A DNA stretch of 64,000 bases from Terriglobia bacterium (GCA_020073465.1 JAIQFC010000008.1:104771-168770), one strand, 5' to 3'. Numbered from the stretch's first letter, positions 46,451-55,882 are shown. The notes: generated by a model from the letters alone, not told the origin. A program made the numbers and translations.

Positions 46451-47026
46451 ATGGCTCAGAAAGCACCCGCAAAGAAGACAATGGCGGACGATCCCCGCTA
46501 CACCCAGGCCCTGCAGAGCTATGAAGCGGGATTGCGCGCTATGCAGGAACACAAGTTCGACAAGGCCAAGCCCCACTTTCAGAAGGTGATCGCCGGACCC
46601 GCAAAAGAGTTGTCCGATCGTGCCAATGTCCATCTGAACACCTGCAACCAGCACTTGGAGCGTTCGACCGCCACCCAGTTCAAGACCACGGAAGAGCACT
46701 TCGACTACGCCGTGTCTCTGATGAACCTCGGGGATTACGTGACCGCCCGTGAGCATCTCGACAAGCTGCTCAAGCAGGCCCCCAAGGCGGACTACGTCGT
46801 TTATGGTCTGGCCGCTCTCGATTGTCTGACCGGGCACGTCGAGGATGCGCTGAAGCGTCTGGACGAGGCGCTCCGGTTGAACCCGCAGCTGCGCTATCAG
46901 GCGCGTAACGATTCCGACTTCCAGAACCTGGCAGAGGATCCTCGCTTCACCGAGCTTCTGTACCCGGATCCCGGCGCCGAACTGGGTGCAACCGACGCCG
47001 ACCTCCGCGAAGACGAGCCTGCATAA
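46451..47026 (+). CDS. TPR-repeat protein
   Basis: A 191-aa protein with a Lys-rich N-terminus and three to four tetratricopeptide repeats: YTQALQSYEAGLRAMQEHKF, AVSLMNLGDYVTAREHLDKL and DALKRLDEALRLNPQLRY. It ends in an acidic tail (DADLREDEPA). There is no export signal, so it is likely a cytosolic scaffold. It is 22 bp upstream of the YvcK-like gene and probably in one operon with it. Confidence 0.8.
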   Translation: MAQKAPAKKTMADDPRYTQALQSYEAGLRAMQEHKFDKAKPHFQKVIAGPAKELSDRANVHLNTCNQHLERSTATQFKTTEEHFDYAVSLMNLGDYVTAREHLDKLLKQAPKADYVVYGLAALDCLTGHVEDALKRLDEALRLNPQLRYQARNDSDFQNLAEDPRFTELLYPDPGAELGATDADLREDEPA

Positions 47027-47048
47027 CGCTGCCGCGAAGGAAGGTTCG

Positions 47049-48134
47049 ATGGAAAGCAAAGCCGTTGAGAACGCCTCCCCGGACAAGACCGCCCGCGAGC
47101 GTGGACTTCGAGTGGTCGCGATCGGCGGCGGCACCGGCCTCTCCACGCTGCTGAAAGGGCTGAAGCGTTTCGTTCTCTCACCTTCTGAGATTCCCACGAC
47201 GCCGTCCGGCTCGCCGGTCATCCGGGACTTGTGCGCGGTTGTCACCGTCAGCGACGACGGCGGATCGAGCGGCCGCCTGCGCAAGGAATTCAACATGCTG
47301 CCGCCGGGCGACATTCGCAACTGCATTGTCGCGCTAAGCGAAGATGAAGCCTTGCTGTCGCAACTCTTCCGCCACCGTTTCGAGAAGGGGTCGGGCCTTG
47401 AGGGGCACAGCTTCGGCAATCTTTTTCTCGCCGCGCTCACTTCCCTCACTTCCGATTTTTCCGAGGCCGTGCGCCTATCTTCAGAAATTCTTCTGACGCG
47501 CGGACACATTCATCCCGCCACCACTTCCAATATCGAACTCGAAGCTCTCATGGAAGACGGCACGCGGGTTCGTGGCGAGACCAGGATCACCGCGAGCAAG
47601 GGGCGTATTCGCGAACTGTTCCTGGTCCCTCCCGACGTGGAGCCCATGCCGCAGACTCTCGACGCCATCGCCCACGCCGACGTGATCACGATCGGGCCGG
47701 GATCGCTTTTTACCAGCCTGATTCCGAACCTGCTGGTAAAGGGCATCTCGCAGGCAATCGTTGCCTCGCCGGCTACGAAGGTCTACGTGTGCAACCTGAT
47801 GACCCAGGCCAACGAAAGCCTCGGGTTGACCGCCGCTGATCACATCCGGGCGCTCAATCTCCACGCTCAGGATCAACTCTTCGACTACGCCCTGATCAAC
47901 CGCACACCGGTCTCCGACGAGATGAAAGCCAAGTACGAGATCGAAGGCGCCTGCCAGATTGTGGCCGACCTCGACGCGATCGAAGCTCTGGGAGTGATTC
48001 CGGTTCTCGGAGATTACCTGGAGGAAGCCGGTGTGGCCCGCCATAACAACGCCCGCGTCGCCCGTGATTTGTTGCAGCTTGCCACCGAGCATCCACGCAC
48101 GGAAAGGCGTGCGCCAGCGAGCGACGGCTTGTAG
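47049..48134 (+). CDS. YvcK/CofD-like protein (gluconeogenesis factor family)
   Basis: A 361-aa protein of the YvcK family, which binds UDP-sugars and is needed for cell shape or growth on gluconeogenic carbon in Gram-positive species. The N-terminal nucleotide-binding loop is VVAIGGGTGLSTLLKGLK, with VTVSDDGGSSGRLRKEFN, GHSFGNLFLAAL and TIGPGSLFTSLIPNLLV, all diagnostic. ATG 47049 has GAAGGAAGG just upstream. In Gram-positives it lies between rapZ and whiA; neither is present here. Confidence 0.92.
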   Translation: MESKAVENASPDKTARERGLRVVAIGGGTGLSTLLKGLKRFVLSPSEIPTTPSGSPVIRDLCAVVTVSDDGGSSGRLRKEFNMLPPGDIRNCIVALSEDEALLSQLFRHRFEKGSGLEGHSFGNLFLAALTSLTSDFSEAVRLSSEILLTRGHIHPATTSNIELEALMEDGTRVRGETRITASKGRIRELFLVPPDVEPMPQTLDAIAHADVITIGPGSLFTSLIPNLLVKGISQAIVASPATKVYVCNLMTQANESLGLTAADHIRALNLHAQDQLFDYALINRTPVSDEMKAKYEIEGACQIVADLDAIEALGVIPVLGDYLEEAGVARHNNARVARDLLQLATEHPRTERRAPASDGL

Positions 48135-48202
48135 TGCGCGCCGTCCTCGCGAGTGAGCGCGTTGTCTCCCCTCCCATGCTTCCTGTATCGTGAGTCTTCC
48201 CC

Positions 48203-48790
48203 ATGTCCCGGACTTCCCTGCTCATCGTCCTCCTGTTCGCCGTGCCAGCCATCTGTGCAGCGCAGACCGTGCCCGAAAAGGGCGGCAATGAAATCCAAAT
48301 CTGGAGCGGCGGCGGCCACTCGGTCCCCGGAGGCACCTCGCGCACCGGTGTTTTCAACGCCGGCCTGCGCTACGGGTGGGTCCTCACCGATGCACACCTC
48401 CCGGGACTGCTTCGCGGACGCTTCGAGTATGCCGTCGACGCTGTCCCTGCCTTCCTCGTCTTCCAGCCTGCCAACACCGCGTACGGCGTGGGCTTCGATC
48501 CGCTTGGCCTTAAGTGGAACTTCGAGCGCCACCGACGACTGTCCCCTTACCTCGAACTCTGCGGCGGCCTGCTCTTCACCAGCCACAACGTCCCTACTGG
48601 GACAAATAACGTGAACTTCACCGACCAGGCCGCTTTCGGGACGCACATCCTGGGCGCGAAATACAACTGGAGCCTGGAACTGCGCTACATGCACATCTCG
48701 AATGCGGGGCTGGCCACGCCGAATCCGGGAGTCAACACAGTGCAAGTGCGGCTGGGCGTGGGAAAGTTTTTCGGTGGACACCGCCCCTAG
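48203..48790 (+). CDS. Acyloxyacyl hydrolase / lipid A 3-O-deacylase (PagL-like)
   Basis: A 195-aa outer-membrane enzyme with signal peptide (MSRTSLLIVLLFAVPAICAAQ). The C-terminal motif YMHISNAGLATPNPGVNTVQ holds the His-Ser pair and the NxGxxxPNPG pattern of PagL, which removes the 3-O acyl chain of lipid A. The middle is an eight-strand barrel of the right size. If active it would alter LPS and lower endotoxin-type recognition or polymyxin binding. It stands alone among unrelated genes. Confidence 0.82.
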   Translation: MSRTSLLIVLLFAVPAICAAQTVPEKGGNEIQIWSGGGHSVPGGTSRTGVFNAGLRYGWVLTDAHLPGLLRGRFEYAVDAVPAFLVFQPANTAYGVGFDPLGLKWNFERHRRLSPYLELCGGLLFTSHNVPTGTNNVNFTDQAAFGTHILGAKYNWSLELRYMHISNAGLATPNPGVNTVQVRLGVGKFFGGHRP

Positions 48791-48891
48791 CGGCCTCTGA
48801 TTGCTCCGGTATTCTCTGTGGTCAACGCCCCTTCCGGCACCACGGACCTCACCTTGCTTCCCCACTCGATTGACCATTATGCTCATCCCTT

Positions 48892-50373
48892 ATGTCCACG
48901 CTCGTCGAATGTGTGCCCAATTTCTCCGAAGGCCGCGATAAGTCCAAAGTTGACGCCATTATTGACGCCATGAAGATGCCCGGCGTCTACCTGCTCGACC
49001 GTGAAATGGATGCCGACCACAACCGCTGCGTCATCACCCTGGTCGGCGAGCGCGAGGCCATTCAGGAAGCCGCCATCCGAGGAGTGGGCAAAGCGGCAGA
49101 AGTGATCGACCTGACCAAGCATCAAGGCGCGCACCCACGCATGGGCGCGGCCGACGTCGTGCCCTTTATCCCCATAGACGGCGTCACCATCGAAGATTGC
49201 ATCGCGATGGCCCGGCACGTCGGCGAACAGATATGGAAGCGCCATCAGATTCCCGTGTATCTCTACGAGTCTGCCGCAACGACGCCCGAGCGCCAGAACC
49301 TGGAAAACATTCGCCGGGGACAATTCGAGGGCATTCGCGCCGAGATCGCGACCAACCCTTCCCGCCGTCCCGATTTTGGCGAACCCCGCGTGCATCCCAC
49401 AGCGGGTGCCACGGTTGTCGGTGCGCGAAAGTTTCTGATTGCATATAACGTCTTCCTCAATACTCCGGACGTTGACATCGCCAAGAAAATCGCCAAAGCT
49501 GTGCGCTTCTCCAGCGGGGGCATGCGCTTCGTGAAGGGAGCAGGATTCCTGGTTCGGGGCATGGCCCAGGTTTCCATGAACCTCACCGATTTTGAGCAGA
49601 CGCCGATCCACCGTGTTTTTGAGATGGTGAAGCGCGAGGCGGAACGCTACGGGGTAATGCCGGTCTCGAGCGAGATTGTTGGATTGATTCCGAAGAAGGC
49701 GCTGGAGCAAGCGGCGGAATGGTTCCTGCAAGTCGAGAACTTTGATTCGTCACTGATCCTGGAGAACCGCCTCGCTGCCGTCATGGGCGGCAAAATGGCG
49801 GTCGGAGGGCTGCGCGCAGGAGTCGAACCCTTTGTTGAGCAACTCGCCGCGCCTACGGCCACTCCCGGCGGTGGCAGCGCTTCGGCCGCGGCCGCAGCCA
49901 TGGCTGCCGGACTCGCCGCCATGGTTGCCTCTATGTCCCGGGGCAAGAAGGCCTACCTGCAGCACGAAACCCAGCTCAGCGCCGCCATCGCCCGGCTCGC
50001 GCTGCTAAGGGAAGAACTCAAAGCTGCCATCGATGCTGACGCCGAGTCCTACAACTCGGTGATGAAGGCTTACAAAGAAGCGAAAACTGCGGCTGATGAA
50101 AGGTCCAGGGAGGCGCTGATCGAAGCCGCCCTCAAGCAGGCCACCGCAGTCCCCCTCAGCGTCGCCCAGAAGGCGTTTGAAGTCGCCGGGATCACGCAGA
50201 CGCTTGGCCCCATCACGAACCCCAACATGAAATCGGATCTGACTACCGCCCTTGCCCTGGCGCAGGCCGCGATCGCCGGCGCCCTGGCCAATGTGGAAAT
50301 CAATGTGACCTCGCTTAAAGACGAGACCTTCGTGGCGGATGTGCGCAGGAATGCTGCCTCTTTGAAAACATAG
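48892..50373 (+). CDS. ftcD: Bifunctional glutamate formimidoyltransferase / formimidoyltetrahydrofolate cyclodeaminase
   Basis: A 493-aa fusion of two histidine-degradation enzymes. Residues 1-300 are formimidoyltransferase (TLVECVPNFSEGRD, QGAHPRMGAADVVPFIP, VPVYLYESAA-like). Residues ~310-490 are the cyclodeaminase (APTATPGGGSASAAAAAMAA, LREELKAAIDADAESYNSVM). The fused form is known from animals and some bacteria. It moves the formimino group from formimino-glutamate to tetrahydrofolate and then releases ammonia. The rest of the hut pathway is not in the window. Confidence 0.94.
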   Translation: MSTLVECVPNFSEGRDKSKVDAIIDAMKMPGVYLLDREMDADHNRCVITLVGEREAIQEAAIRGVGKAAEVIDLTKHQGAHPRMGAADVVPFIPIDGVTIEDCIAMARHVGEQIWKRHQIPVYLYESAATTPERQNLENIRRGQFEGIRAEIATNPSRRPDFGEPRVHPTAGATVVGARKFLIAYNVFLNTPDVDIAKKIAKAVRFSSGGMRFVKGAGFLVRGMAQVSMNLTDFEQTPIHRVFEMVKREAERYGVMPVSSEIVGLIPKKALEQAAEWFLQVENFDSSLILENRLAAVMGGKMAVGGLRAGVEPFVEQLAAPTATPGGGSASAAAAAMAAGLAAMVASMSRGKKAYLQHETQLSAAIARLALLREELKAAIDADAESYNSVMKAYKEAKTAADERSREALIEAALKQATAVPLSVAQKAFEVAGITQTLGPITNPNMKSDLTTALALAQAAIAGALANVEINVTSLKDETFVADVRRNAASLKT

Positions 50374-50525
50374 GCTGGGTGCGGATCCGTCCTTGCCATG
50401 TGGCCCCCCAAAGCAATGGCTTGAGGCACCAAATATTCTTTCTCAGCTCCGAGTGGAAACCGGACAAGCCGGGTTGATATCAAAATAAACGCTCGTGGCA
50501 AGTCTCGTAGACGGAGGTCCCCCGC

Positions 50526-51947
50526 ATGAGTCGTTGTGTATTTGTGTGCCTGCTTCTCCTGACCCTGTCCGCCACCGGACTTCTCCTCAGCATGAACGCA
50601 TGTAGCGGTGCCTCCTCCAGCTTTACGACCAATCCGCCGCCGACCAGCAAGATTCAGCACATTGTCGTGATCTTTCAGGAAAACCGCACGCCCGACAATC
50701 TGTTTCAAGATCCAGTGCTGATCGCTCGCGGAGCTGACATTGCAAGTAGTGGCGTTAACTCGACCGGCGCGACCATCCCGCTAACCCCCATCGACCTGGG
50801 CACCACCGGCACGAATCCCGGCAACTATGACCTCAGCCACGCGCACGCTGCGTTCACCTCGATGTGCGACTTCAACACGTCTTCGGGAACCTGCAAGATG
50901 GATGACGCCGACCTCGTTCCCGTCTTCTGCAAAGCAGGGGCAACCAACTGCCCGCCTCCGAACCCGCAGTTCAAGTTCATACCCACGTCGGAGGTGCAGC
51001 CTTATTTCGCGCTGGCCGAGCAATACAGCTTCGGTGACCGCATGTTCCAGACGAACCAGGGCCCCAGCTTCCCCGCCCACCAGTTCCTCATCTCCGGAAC
51101 TTCGGCTCCCGCGACCGGGAGCAACCTGTTCACCGAAAACAATCCAGTCAGAAACAACAATGAGAATGCCGGGTGCATTGCTCCGCCGACAGAACTGGTC
51201 GACATGATCGACCCTAGCGGCAACACTACAACGCAATACCCATGCTTTGAGCACCAGACGCTCACTGATTTGCTCAACGCCAAAGGGATCACATGGCGCT
51301 ATTACGCCCCCAGTGCTGGTTCCATCTGGACTGCTCCCAACGCCATTCAGCACATGTGCGGACCCAACGTTCCGCCGCCCAACGCCACGTCCTGCACGGG
51401 GTCTGACTGGACCAAGAATGTCACCCTAACCTACACGCAGGTTCTTACCGACATTTCGAACAACCAACTGCAGCAGGTAAGCTGGGTAATCCCGGATGGC
51501 AGGCAATCGGACCACGCCCTGAGCAACGATGGCTCCGGTCCCTCGTGGGTGGCCTCTGTGGTCAATGCCGTCGGCAACAGTCCTTACTGGGCGAACACCG
51601 CGATCATCATCACGTGGGATGACTGGGGCGGCTGGTACGACCACGTCAGTCCCAAGGTTATCAACTCCTATGAGTATGGCTTCCGCGTGCCGTTGATCGT
51701 GGTCTCGCCTTACGCGAAGGCCAAGTACATCTCGCACACAACCCACGATTTTGGAAGCATCCTCAAGCTCATTGAAGAGACCTTCAACGTGCCGTCTCTG
51801 GGCAATGTCGATGTCACCGCGGACGATTTTGCCGATTGCTTCGACTTCAATCAGACCCCGCTCACGTTCCAAACCATCAACGCACCGCTCAACGCCGCGC
51901 ACTTCCTGAATGACAAACGACCGCCCACTGATCCCGACGACGACTGA
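50526..51947 (+). CDS. Secreted phosphoesterase (phospholipase C / acid phosphatase AcpA-like)
   Basis: A 473-aa exported protein. The signal has a lipobox-like end (LLSMNACSG), so it may be a lipoprotein. The phosphoesterase (PF04185-type) core runs from IQHIVVIFQENRTPDNLF, with a metal-binding Glu-Asn, through SFGDRMFQTNQGPSFPAHQF, to IIITWDDWGGWYDHVSP with its metal Asp/His set. The domain fits acid phosphatases or phospholipases C. GGAGGT precedes the ATG. The substrate is open. Confidence 0.88.
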   Translation: MSRCVFVCLLLLTLSATGLLLSMNACSGASSSFTTNPPPTSKIQHIVVIFQENRTPDNLFQDPVLIARGADIASSGVNSTGATIPLTPIDLGTTGTNPGNYDLSHAHAAFTSMCDFNTSSGTCKMDDADLVPVFCKAGATNCPPPNPQFKFIPTSEVQPYFALAEQYSFGDRMFQTNQGPSFPAHQFLISGTSAPATGSNLFTENNPVRNNNENAGCIAPPTELVDMIDPSGNTTTQYPCFEHQTLTDLLNAKGITWRYYAPSAGSIWTAPNAIQHMCGPNVPPPNATSCTGSDWTKNVTLTYTQVLTDISNNQLQQVSWVIPDGRQSDHALSNDGSGPSWVASVVNAVGNSPYWANTAIIITWDDWGGWYDHVSPKVINSYEYGFRVPLIVVSPYAKAKYISHTTHDFGSILKLIEETFNVPSLGNVDVTADDFADCFDFNQTPLTFQTINAPLNAAHFLNDKRPPTDPDDD

Positions 51948-52161
51948 GCGACGCCCAGCGCTGACCGTCTATTCGCGCCGACAGGCCTAACGGTCCCGTC
52001 GCGACCCCGATTGGTCACTGGGGCACTGTACTTTTGGCTCCTGAATTTCGGCGTGCAAGTACAATAGAATGAATCGATCCTATAAAACGAATGGGCCCGA
52101 TTCTGCATCTAAACGGGAGTCCGTCCTACAAATTGTCTGGATTAACGATTCCGAGGTTGTT

Positions 52162-53094
52162 ATGAAAAGTGTGAAGATTTGCCTGGTTTCTCTGCTGCTC
52201 GTCAGCATGGCTTATGCCATGCCGCTGAACTCTTCGGCGCGTTCCGTTGTTCCCGGCGACCTGCAACAGCTTATTTCGGTGGACTATCGCGCGCTCAAGG
52301 ATTCTCCGACCGCCATGGCCCTCAAGCAGCAGGTACTGCCCGACAACCTCAAGCAGTTTGAGGCGGCACTGAAGAACATCGGCATCGATCCGGAAAAAGA
52401 TGTCGACACGCTTGCCTTTGCGGCGTTCCGCGTCGGCAAGCAGGGGACGAAAGGCGTCGGCGTTGCCAGCGGCCCCTTCAACATGAAGGCCGTCCTGAAG
52501 AAAATGAAGCTGCAGAAGTTTGTCCCGAAGAAGTACCGCAATTCCAGCCTCTATCCGATGGATGGCGGCATGCTGATGAGCTTTCTGGACGACAGCACAT
52601 TGCTGTTCGGCGAGTCTTCAGCCGTGCGCATCGCGCTGGACACGCGCGATGGCGAGGTCCTCAGCCTGGACACGAACGGGAACATGGCGGACATGATGGC
52701 CTCCGTCGATGCCTCACCCGTATGGAGCATTCTCGACCAGTCGGGCACGCAGAACATGCTGCGTTCCGCGCTGGGAGATGCCTCCAAGGTCGCGGACTAC
52801 GACAGCCTCAAGAAGCGTCTGCTGGGCTCGCGCTACACCATGAATTTCAATAGCGGAGTGAACTTCGACCTGACCGTCGTCACGTCGGATTCACTCACCG
52901 CCGCCACGCTCTCGTCGCTGATGAAGGCCGGCATGCTCTACAAGAAGATGAACGCCAGTCCCGCGGAAAAGATGGCGATGGACAACACCAGCGTCGACTC
53001 CGACAGCTCGAACCTGCAGGTGCATTTCAAGTCGAACGACCAGCAGTTCCAGTCGCTGATGCACTCGGAGCTGTTTGCTGCCGTTTCGCACTAG
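52162..53094 (+). CDS. Secreted protein of unknown function
   Basis: A 310-aa protein with signal peptide (MKSVKICLVSLLLVSMAYAM). The mature chain has an alternating layout of short beta-strands and helices: LAFAAFRVGKQGTKGVGVAS, LMSFLDDSTLLFGESSAVRI and FDLTVVTSDSLTAATLSSLM. This suggests two copies of a related fold of ~120 residues. It has no cysteine in the mature part. I do not recognise a family, though it resembles lineage-specific proteins of Acidobacteriota. It has its own 214-bp upstream region with a TACAAT element at 52060. Confidence 0.65.
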   Translation: MKSVKICLVSLLLVSMAYAMPLNSSARSVVPGDLQQLISVDYRALKDSPTAMALKQQVLPDNLKQFEAALKNIGIDPEKDVDTLAFAAFRVGKQGTKGVGVASGPFNMKAVLKKMKLQKFVPKKYRNSSLYPMDGGMLMSFLDDSTLLFGESSAVRIALDTRDGEVLSLDTNGNMADMMASVDASPVWSILDQSGTQNMLRSALGDASKVADYDSLKKRLLGSRYTMNFNSGVNFDLTVVTSDSLTAATLSSLMKAGMLYKKMNASPAEKMAMDNTSVDSDSSNLQVHFKSNDQQFQSLMHSELFAAVSH

Positions 53095-53107
53095 ATTAAG
53101 AACGATT

Positions 53108-53136
53108 CACCACGGAGGCACTGAGACACGGAGAAA
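53108..53136. repeat. 8-nt tandem repeat (CCACGGAG type), diverged single copy
   Basis: CACCACGGAGGCACTGAGAC plus ACGGAGAAA is the same word family as the perfect inverted repeat at 30799-31112, with a few changes and no inverted partner. It follows the stop of the 52162 gene by 13 bp. Confidence 0.75.
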
Positions 53137-53201
53137 TCCGAGGGCTCGGTGCCTTTGATTTCTCGGGTGTGCTTGCTCCAGGCCTCTGGCTTTCCGTTGT
53201 G

Positions 53202-53229
53202 ACCTCGGTACCCGGTACTCGCTACTTCT
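53202..53229. repeat. 7-nt tandem repeats at the glmU stop
   Basis: Units ACCTCGG, TACCCGG, TACTCGC, TACTTCT cover the glmU stop codon. The word is close to that at 22821-22841. Confidence 0.65.
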
Positions 53230-54688
53230 TTCGCGCCGCCCGCTTCTCGCGGGCCCAGCCTTCTTTCACGGCTTGCCGGGCACGACCGAGAGCAAGAGAA
53301 TCTTCGGGAACATCCTCGGTGATGCAGGATGCCGCCCCAATGTACGAACCCTTTCCCAGTCGAACTGGCGCCACCAGGGTCGCATCACTGCCCACGAAAA
53401 CGCCGTCTTCAATTACCGTCTTGTGCTTGGCGACCCCGTCGTAGTTGCAGGTGATCGTGCCGGCTCCAATGTTCACTCCGGCGCCGATTTCCGCGTCGCC
53501 AAGATACGTCAGATGGTTGGCCTTCGATCCTTTGCCCAGTTTGATCTTCTTGGTCTCGACGAAATTGCCCAGATGGGCGCCCTCGCCAATGTCACTGCCG
53601 GGCCGCAGGCGAGAGTATGGTCCGATGATCGCGCTCGAGCCCACCCGCGCGTCGTCCATCACACAGCCGGGAAGAATCGAGACTCCATCGCCGATCTCCG
53701 AATCCCGAATCACACAGTAGGACCGTATTCTGCAAGCCGTTCCGACGCGCGTCTTGCCCAACAGCTGTACGTATGGCTCGATCACAGTGTCGGGCGCAAT
53801 TTGCACATCGGCATCGATGACGCACGTTGCGGGATAGAAAATTGTGACGCCCTCCTCCATCAACTGCCGGCACTTGGCCAGCCGCATTTTCTGATCGATG
53901 TCAGCCAACTCCGCGTGGGTATTTCCGCCCAGCACTTCGCCCGGATTAGGAGTCTTCCATGCCACCACGCGCTGCCTGGCCTTACGCAGAACCTCGGCCA
54001 TATCGGTGAGGTAGTACTCGCCATGAACATTTGCCGTCGAGAGTTGGCCAATATTCCCATAGAGGGCTTTTACGGAGAAGACATAAAAGCCAGAGTTGAT
54101 CTCGCGAATTTTCTTCTGCGGCGCGCTCGCCGACTTCTCCTCGACGACTCCCTGCACGTCCGCGCTGCGGGCGTTCTTCCGTAACACACGGCCGTAACCA
54201 GTCGGGTCGTCGAGGTCTGCGCTGAGCAGCGTCATTGCCGCCTGCTCTTCCAGATGAAAGTTGCGTAGATGTCCGATCGTTTCGGGCGTGATGAGGGGCG
54301 CGTCGCCGGAGAGCACGATCACATGGTCATATCCCGCGAGCAGATCCTGGGCAACCATGAGAGCGTGACCGGTCCCGCGCTGCTCCGTTTGCAGGACAAA
54401 CCGGACGCCCGTATGCTCTGTCGCTGCCCGCACTCGTTCGGCTTCATGCCCGATGATCGCGTAAACATCCTTCGCGGGCACCACTCGAGTAGCAGCCGCG
54501 ATCACGTGCGCCAGCAGCGGCTTCCCGCCTACTTCATGTAAGACTTTAGGGAGTTGCGACTTCAGCCGTGTTCCCTTGCCCGCCGCCATGATGGCAACGG
54601 CGATCCGCGGCGAACCTGCGTGGGCCTGGGAAGGCCCCGGGGTAAAAGACTTCCTTCCGACTGGCGAACTGGTCCTGGATTTTCTCAT
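53222..54688 (-). CDS. glmU: Bifunctional UDP-N-acetylglucosamine pyrophosphorylase / glucosamine-1-phosphate acetyltransferase
   Basis: GlmU (488 aa) makes UDP-GlcNAc for peptidoglycan and LPS. The N-terminal uridyltransferase motif is IMAAGKGTRLKSQLPKVLH, starting at about residue 33. The C-terminal left-handed beta-helix has many hexapeptide repeats (EIGAGVNIGAGTITCNYDGV), with the acetyltransferase His/Lys segments. ATG 54688 is chosen; longer frame upstream overlaps the divergent gene at 54824 and has no family match. The last few residues and stop lie within a heptamer repeat. Confidence 0.95.
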   Translation of the reverse strand: MRKSRTSSPVGRKSFTPGPSQAHAGSPRIAVAIMAAGKGTRLKSQLPKVLHEVGGKPLLAHVIAAATRVVPAKDVYAIIGHEAERVRAATEHTGVRFVLQTEQRGTGHALMVAQDLLAGYDHVIVLSGDAPLITPETIGHLRNFHLEEQAAMTLLSADLDDPTGYGRVLRKNARSADVQGVVEEKSASAPQKKIREINSGFYVFSVKALYGNIGQLSTANVHGEYYLTDMAEVLRKARQRVVAWKTPNPGEVLGGNTHAELADIDQKMRLAKCRQLMEEGVTIFYPATCVIDADVQIAPDTVIEPYVQLLGKTRVGTACRIRSYCVIRDSEIGDGVSILPGCVMDDARVGSSAIIGPYSRLRPGSDIGEGAHLGNFVETKKIKLGKGSKANHLTYLGDAEIGAGVNIGAGTITCNYDGVAKHKTVIEDGVFVGSDATLVAPVRLGKGSYIGAASCITEDVPEDSLALGRARQAVKEGWAREKRAARKK

Positions 54689-54823
54689 TCGCCTCAATAT
54701 ACCTTGTGCGGGAACAGGACAGAAGAGTGCTCTGCGGAGTGACAGATTTGACACCCGCAGGCTAGAATCATCCCCCCGCAGGTTCGAGCGGACAGGCCGT
54801 GCCGGCCATGGAGCGAGGAAGAG

Positions 54824-55099
54824 ATGCCCAAATATGTCATTGAGCGCGACATCCCGAAGATAGGCGACGTAACTCCTGAACAGGTGATCGCTATTTCCCA
54901 AAAATCCTGCAGCGTCCTGCAGAACCTGGGCCCAAGGATCCAGTGGCTACACAGTTACGTCACCCAGGACAAGATTTACTGCGTCTACATCGCGCCCAAC
55001 GAGGAGATGGTGCGCGAACACGCAAAGCAGGGCGGCTTTCCAGCGAATCGTGTCTCCGAGGTGAAGCTGGTCATCGATCCGACGTCGGCGGAAGCCTGA
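54824..55099 (+). CDS. DUF4242 (SCO4226-like) protein
   Basis: A 91-aa protein: MPKYVIERDIPKIGDVTPEQ, LGPRIQWLHSYVTQDKIYCV and YIAPNEEMVREHAKQGGFPA match DUF4242, a ferredoxin-like fold family in which one member binds nickel. AGGAAGAG precedes the ATG. The catalytic role of the family is not settled. It is divergent from glmU and convergent with the SDR gene 12 bp away. Confidence 0.85.
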   Translation: MPKYVIERDIPKIGDVTPEQVIAISQKSCSVLQNLGPRIQWLHSYVTQDKIYCVYIAPNEEMVREHAKQGGFPANRVSEVKLVIDPTSAEA

Positions 55100-55111
55100 C
55101 CTCGGGACGCA

Positions 55112-55882
55112 CTACAGGCCCAACCCGCCATCGACGGCCAGAATCTGGCCCGTGATGAACTGCGGCGCGGTCGCGAAGAACAGCACGGCGTCGGCGATCT
55201 CGTCGGCGCGTCCGTTGCGCTGCATGGGCGTCTGCTTAGCCATGCGGCGCATGAACGGCACTGCAGCCTTCTCCCCGAGATCGATCATCCCCGGAGCCAC
55301 GGCATTGACGGCGATTTCCGGCGCCAAGGCCTTGGCCATCACTTTTGTGAGCATGTGCAGGGCAGCCTTGGAGGAGCAGTAGTGGGCATGAGTCGCCCAG
55401 GGTTGAAGCCCGCCCAGCGAGCCCATGTTGATAATCTTCGCTTCGGCTGGAGGCTGGCCCCTTCCGCGCTCGCGCCGCATCCACTTCAAAGCCTCGCGCG
55501 CCACCAGGAATGGGCCGCGCGTGTTCGAGGCGAAGATCGCGTCCCACTGCCGCGCCGTGAGCCGCTCAAATTCGACCGTCTCATAGTTCGCGGCGTTGTT
55601 GACGAGGATGTCGATTCGCCCCAGTTCGCGCCCCGCATCCTTCATCATGCGCTTGACGCTCGCTTCGTCGGTCACGTCGCAGCGAAAGGCGAAGGAACGC
55701 ACGCCCAAGCCAGACAGGTCCACGACCGTCTCACGCGCCTCGCGCGCAGACTCCCGAAACGTGATGGCCACGTCCGCGCCGGCCTGAGCCAGCGCCAGGG
55801 CCGACGCCCGTCCTAGCCGCCGAGCGGCTCCCGTAACCAAGGCAGTCTTTCCCAGCAGAGGTTTCGACGAGAGGTCATGCAT
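55112..55882 (-). CDS. Short-chain dehydrogenase/reductase (pteridine-reductase-like)
   Basis: A 256-aa SDR. The cofactor motif is TALVTGAARRLGRASALALA, an NADP-preferring type with Arg after the Gly-rich loop. Further motifs are ILVNNAANYETVEF, the catalytic Tyr-x3-Lys in HYCSSKAALHML, and the product-site VAPGMIDLG. The double Arg near the Gly loop and overall form resemble pteridine reductase/FolM, but FabG-like roles are possible. It is convergent with the DUF4242 gene. Confidence 0.85.
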   Translation of the reverse strand: MHDLSSKPLLGKTALVTGAARRLGRASALALAQAGADVAITFRESAREARETVVDLSGLGVRSFAFRCDVTDEASVKRMMKDAGRELGRIDILVNNAANYETVEFERLTARQWDAIFASNTRGPFLVAREALKWMRRERGRGQPPAEAKIINMGSLGGLQPWATHAHYCSSKAALHMLTKVMAKALAPEIAVNAVAPGMIDLGEKAAVPFMRRMAKQTPMQRNGRADEIADAVLFFATAPQFITGQILAVDGGLGL

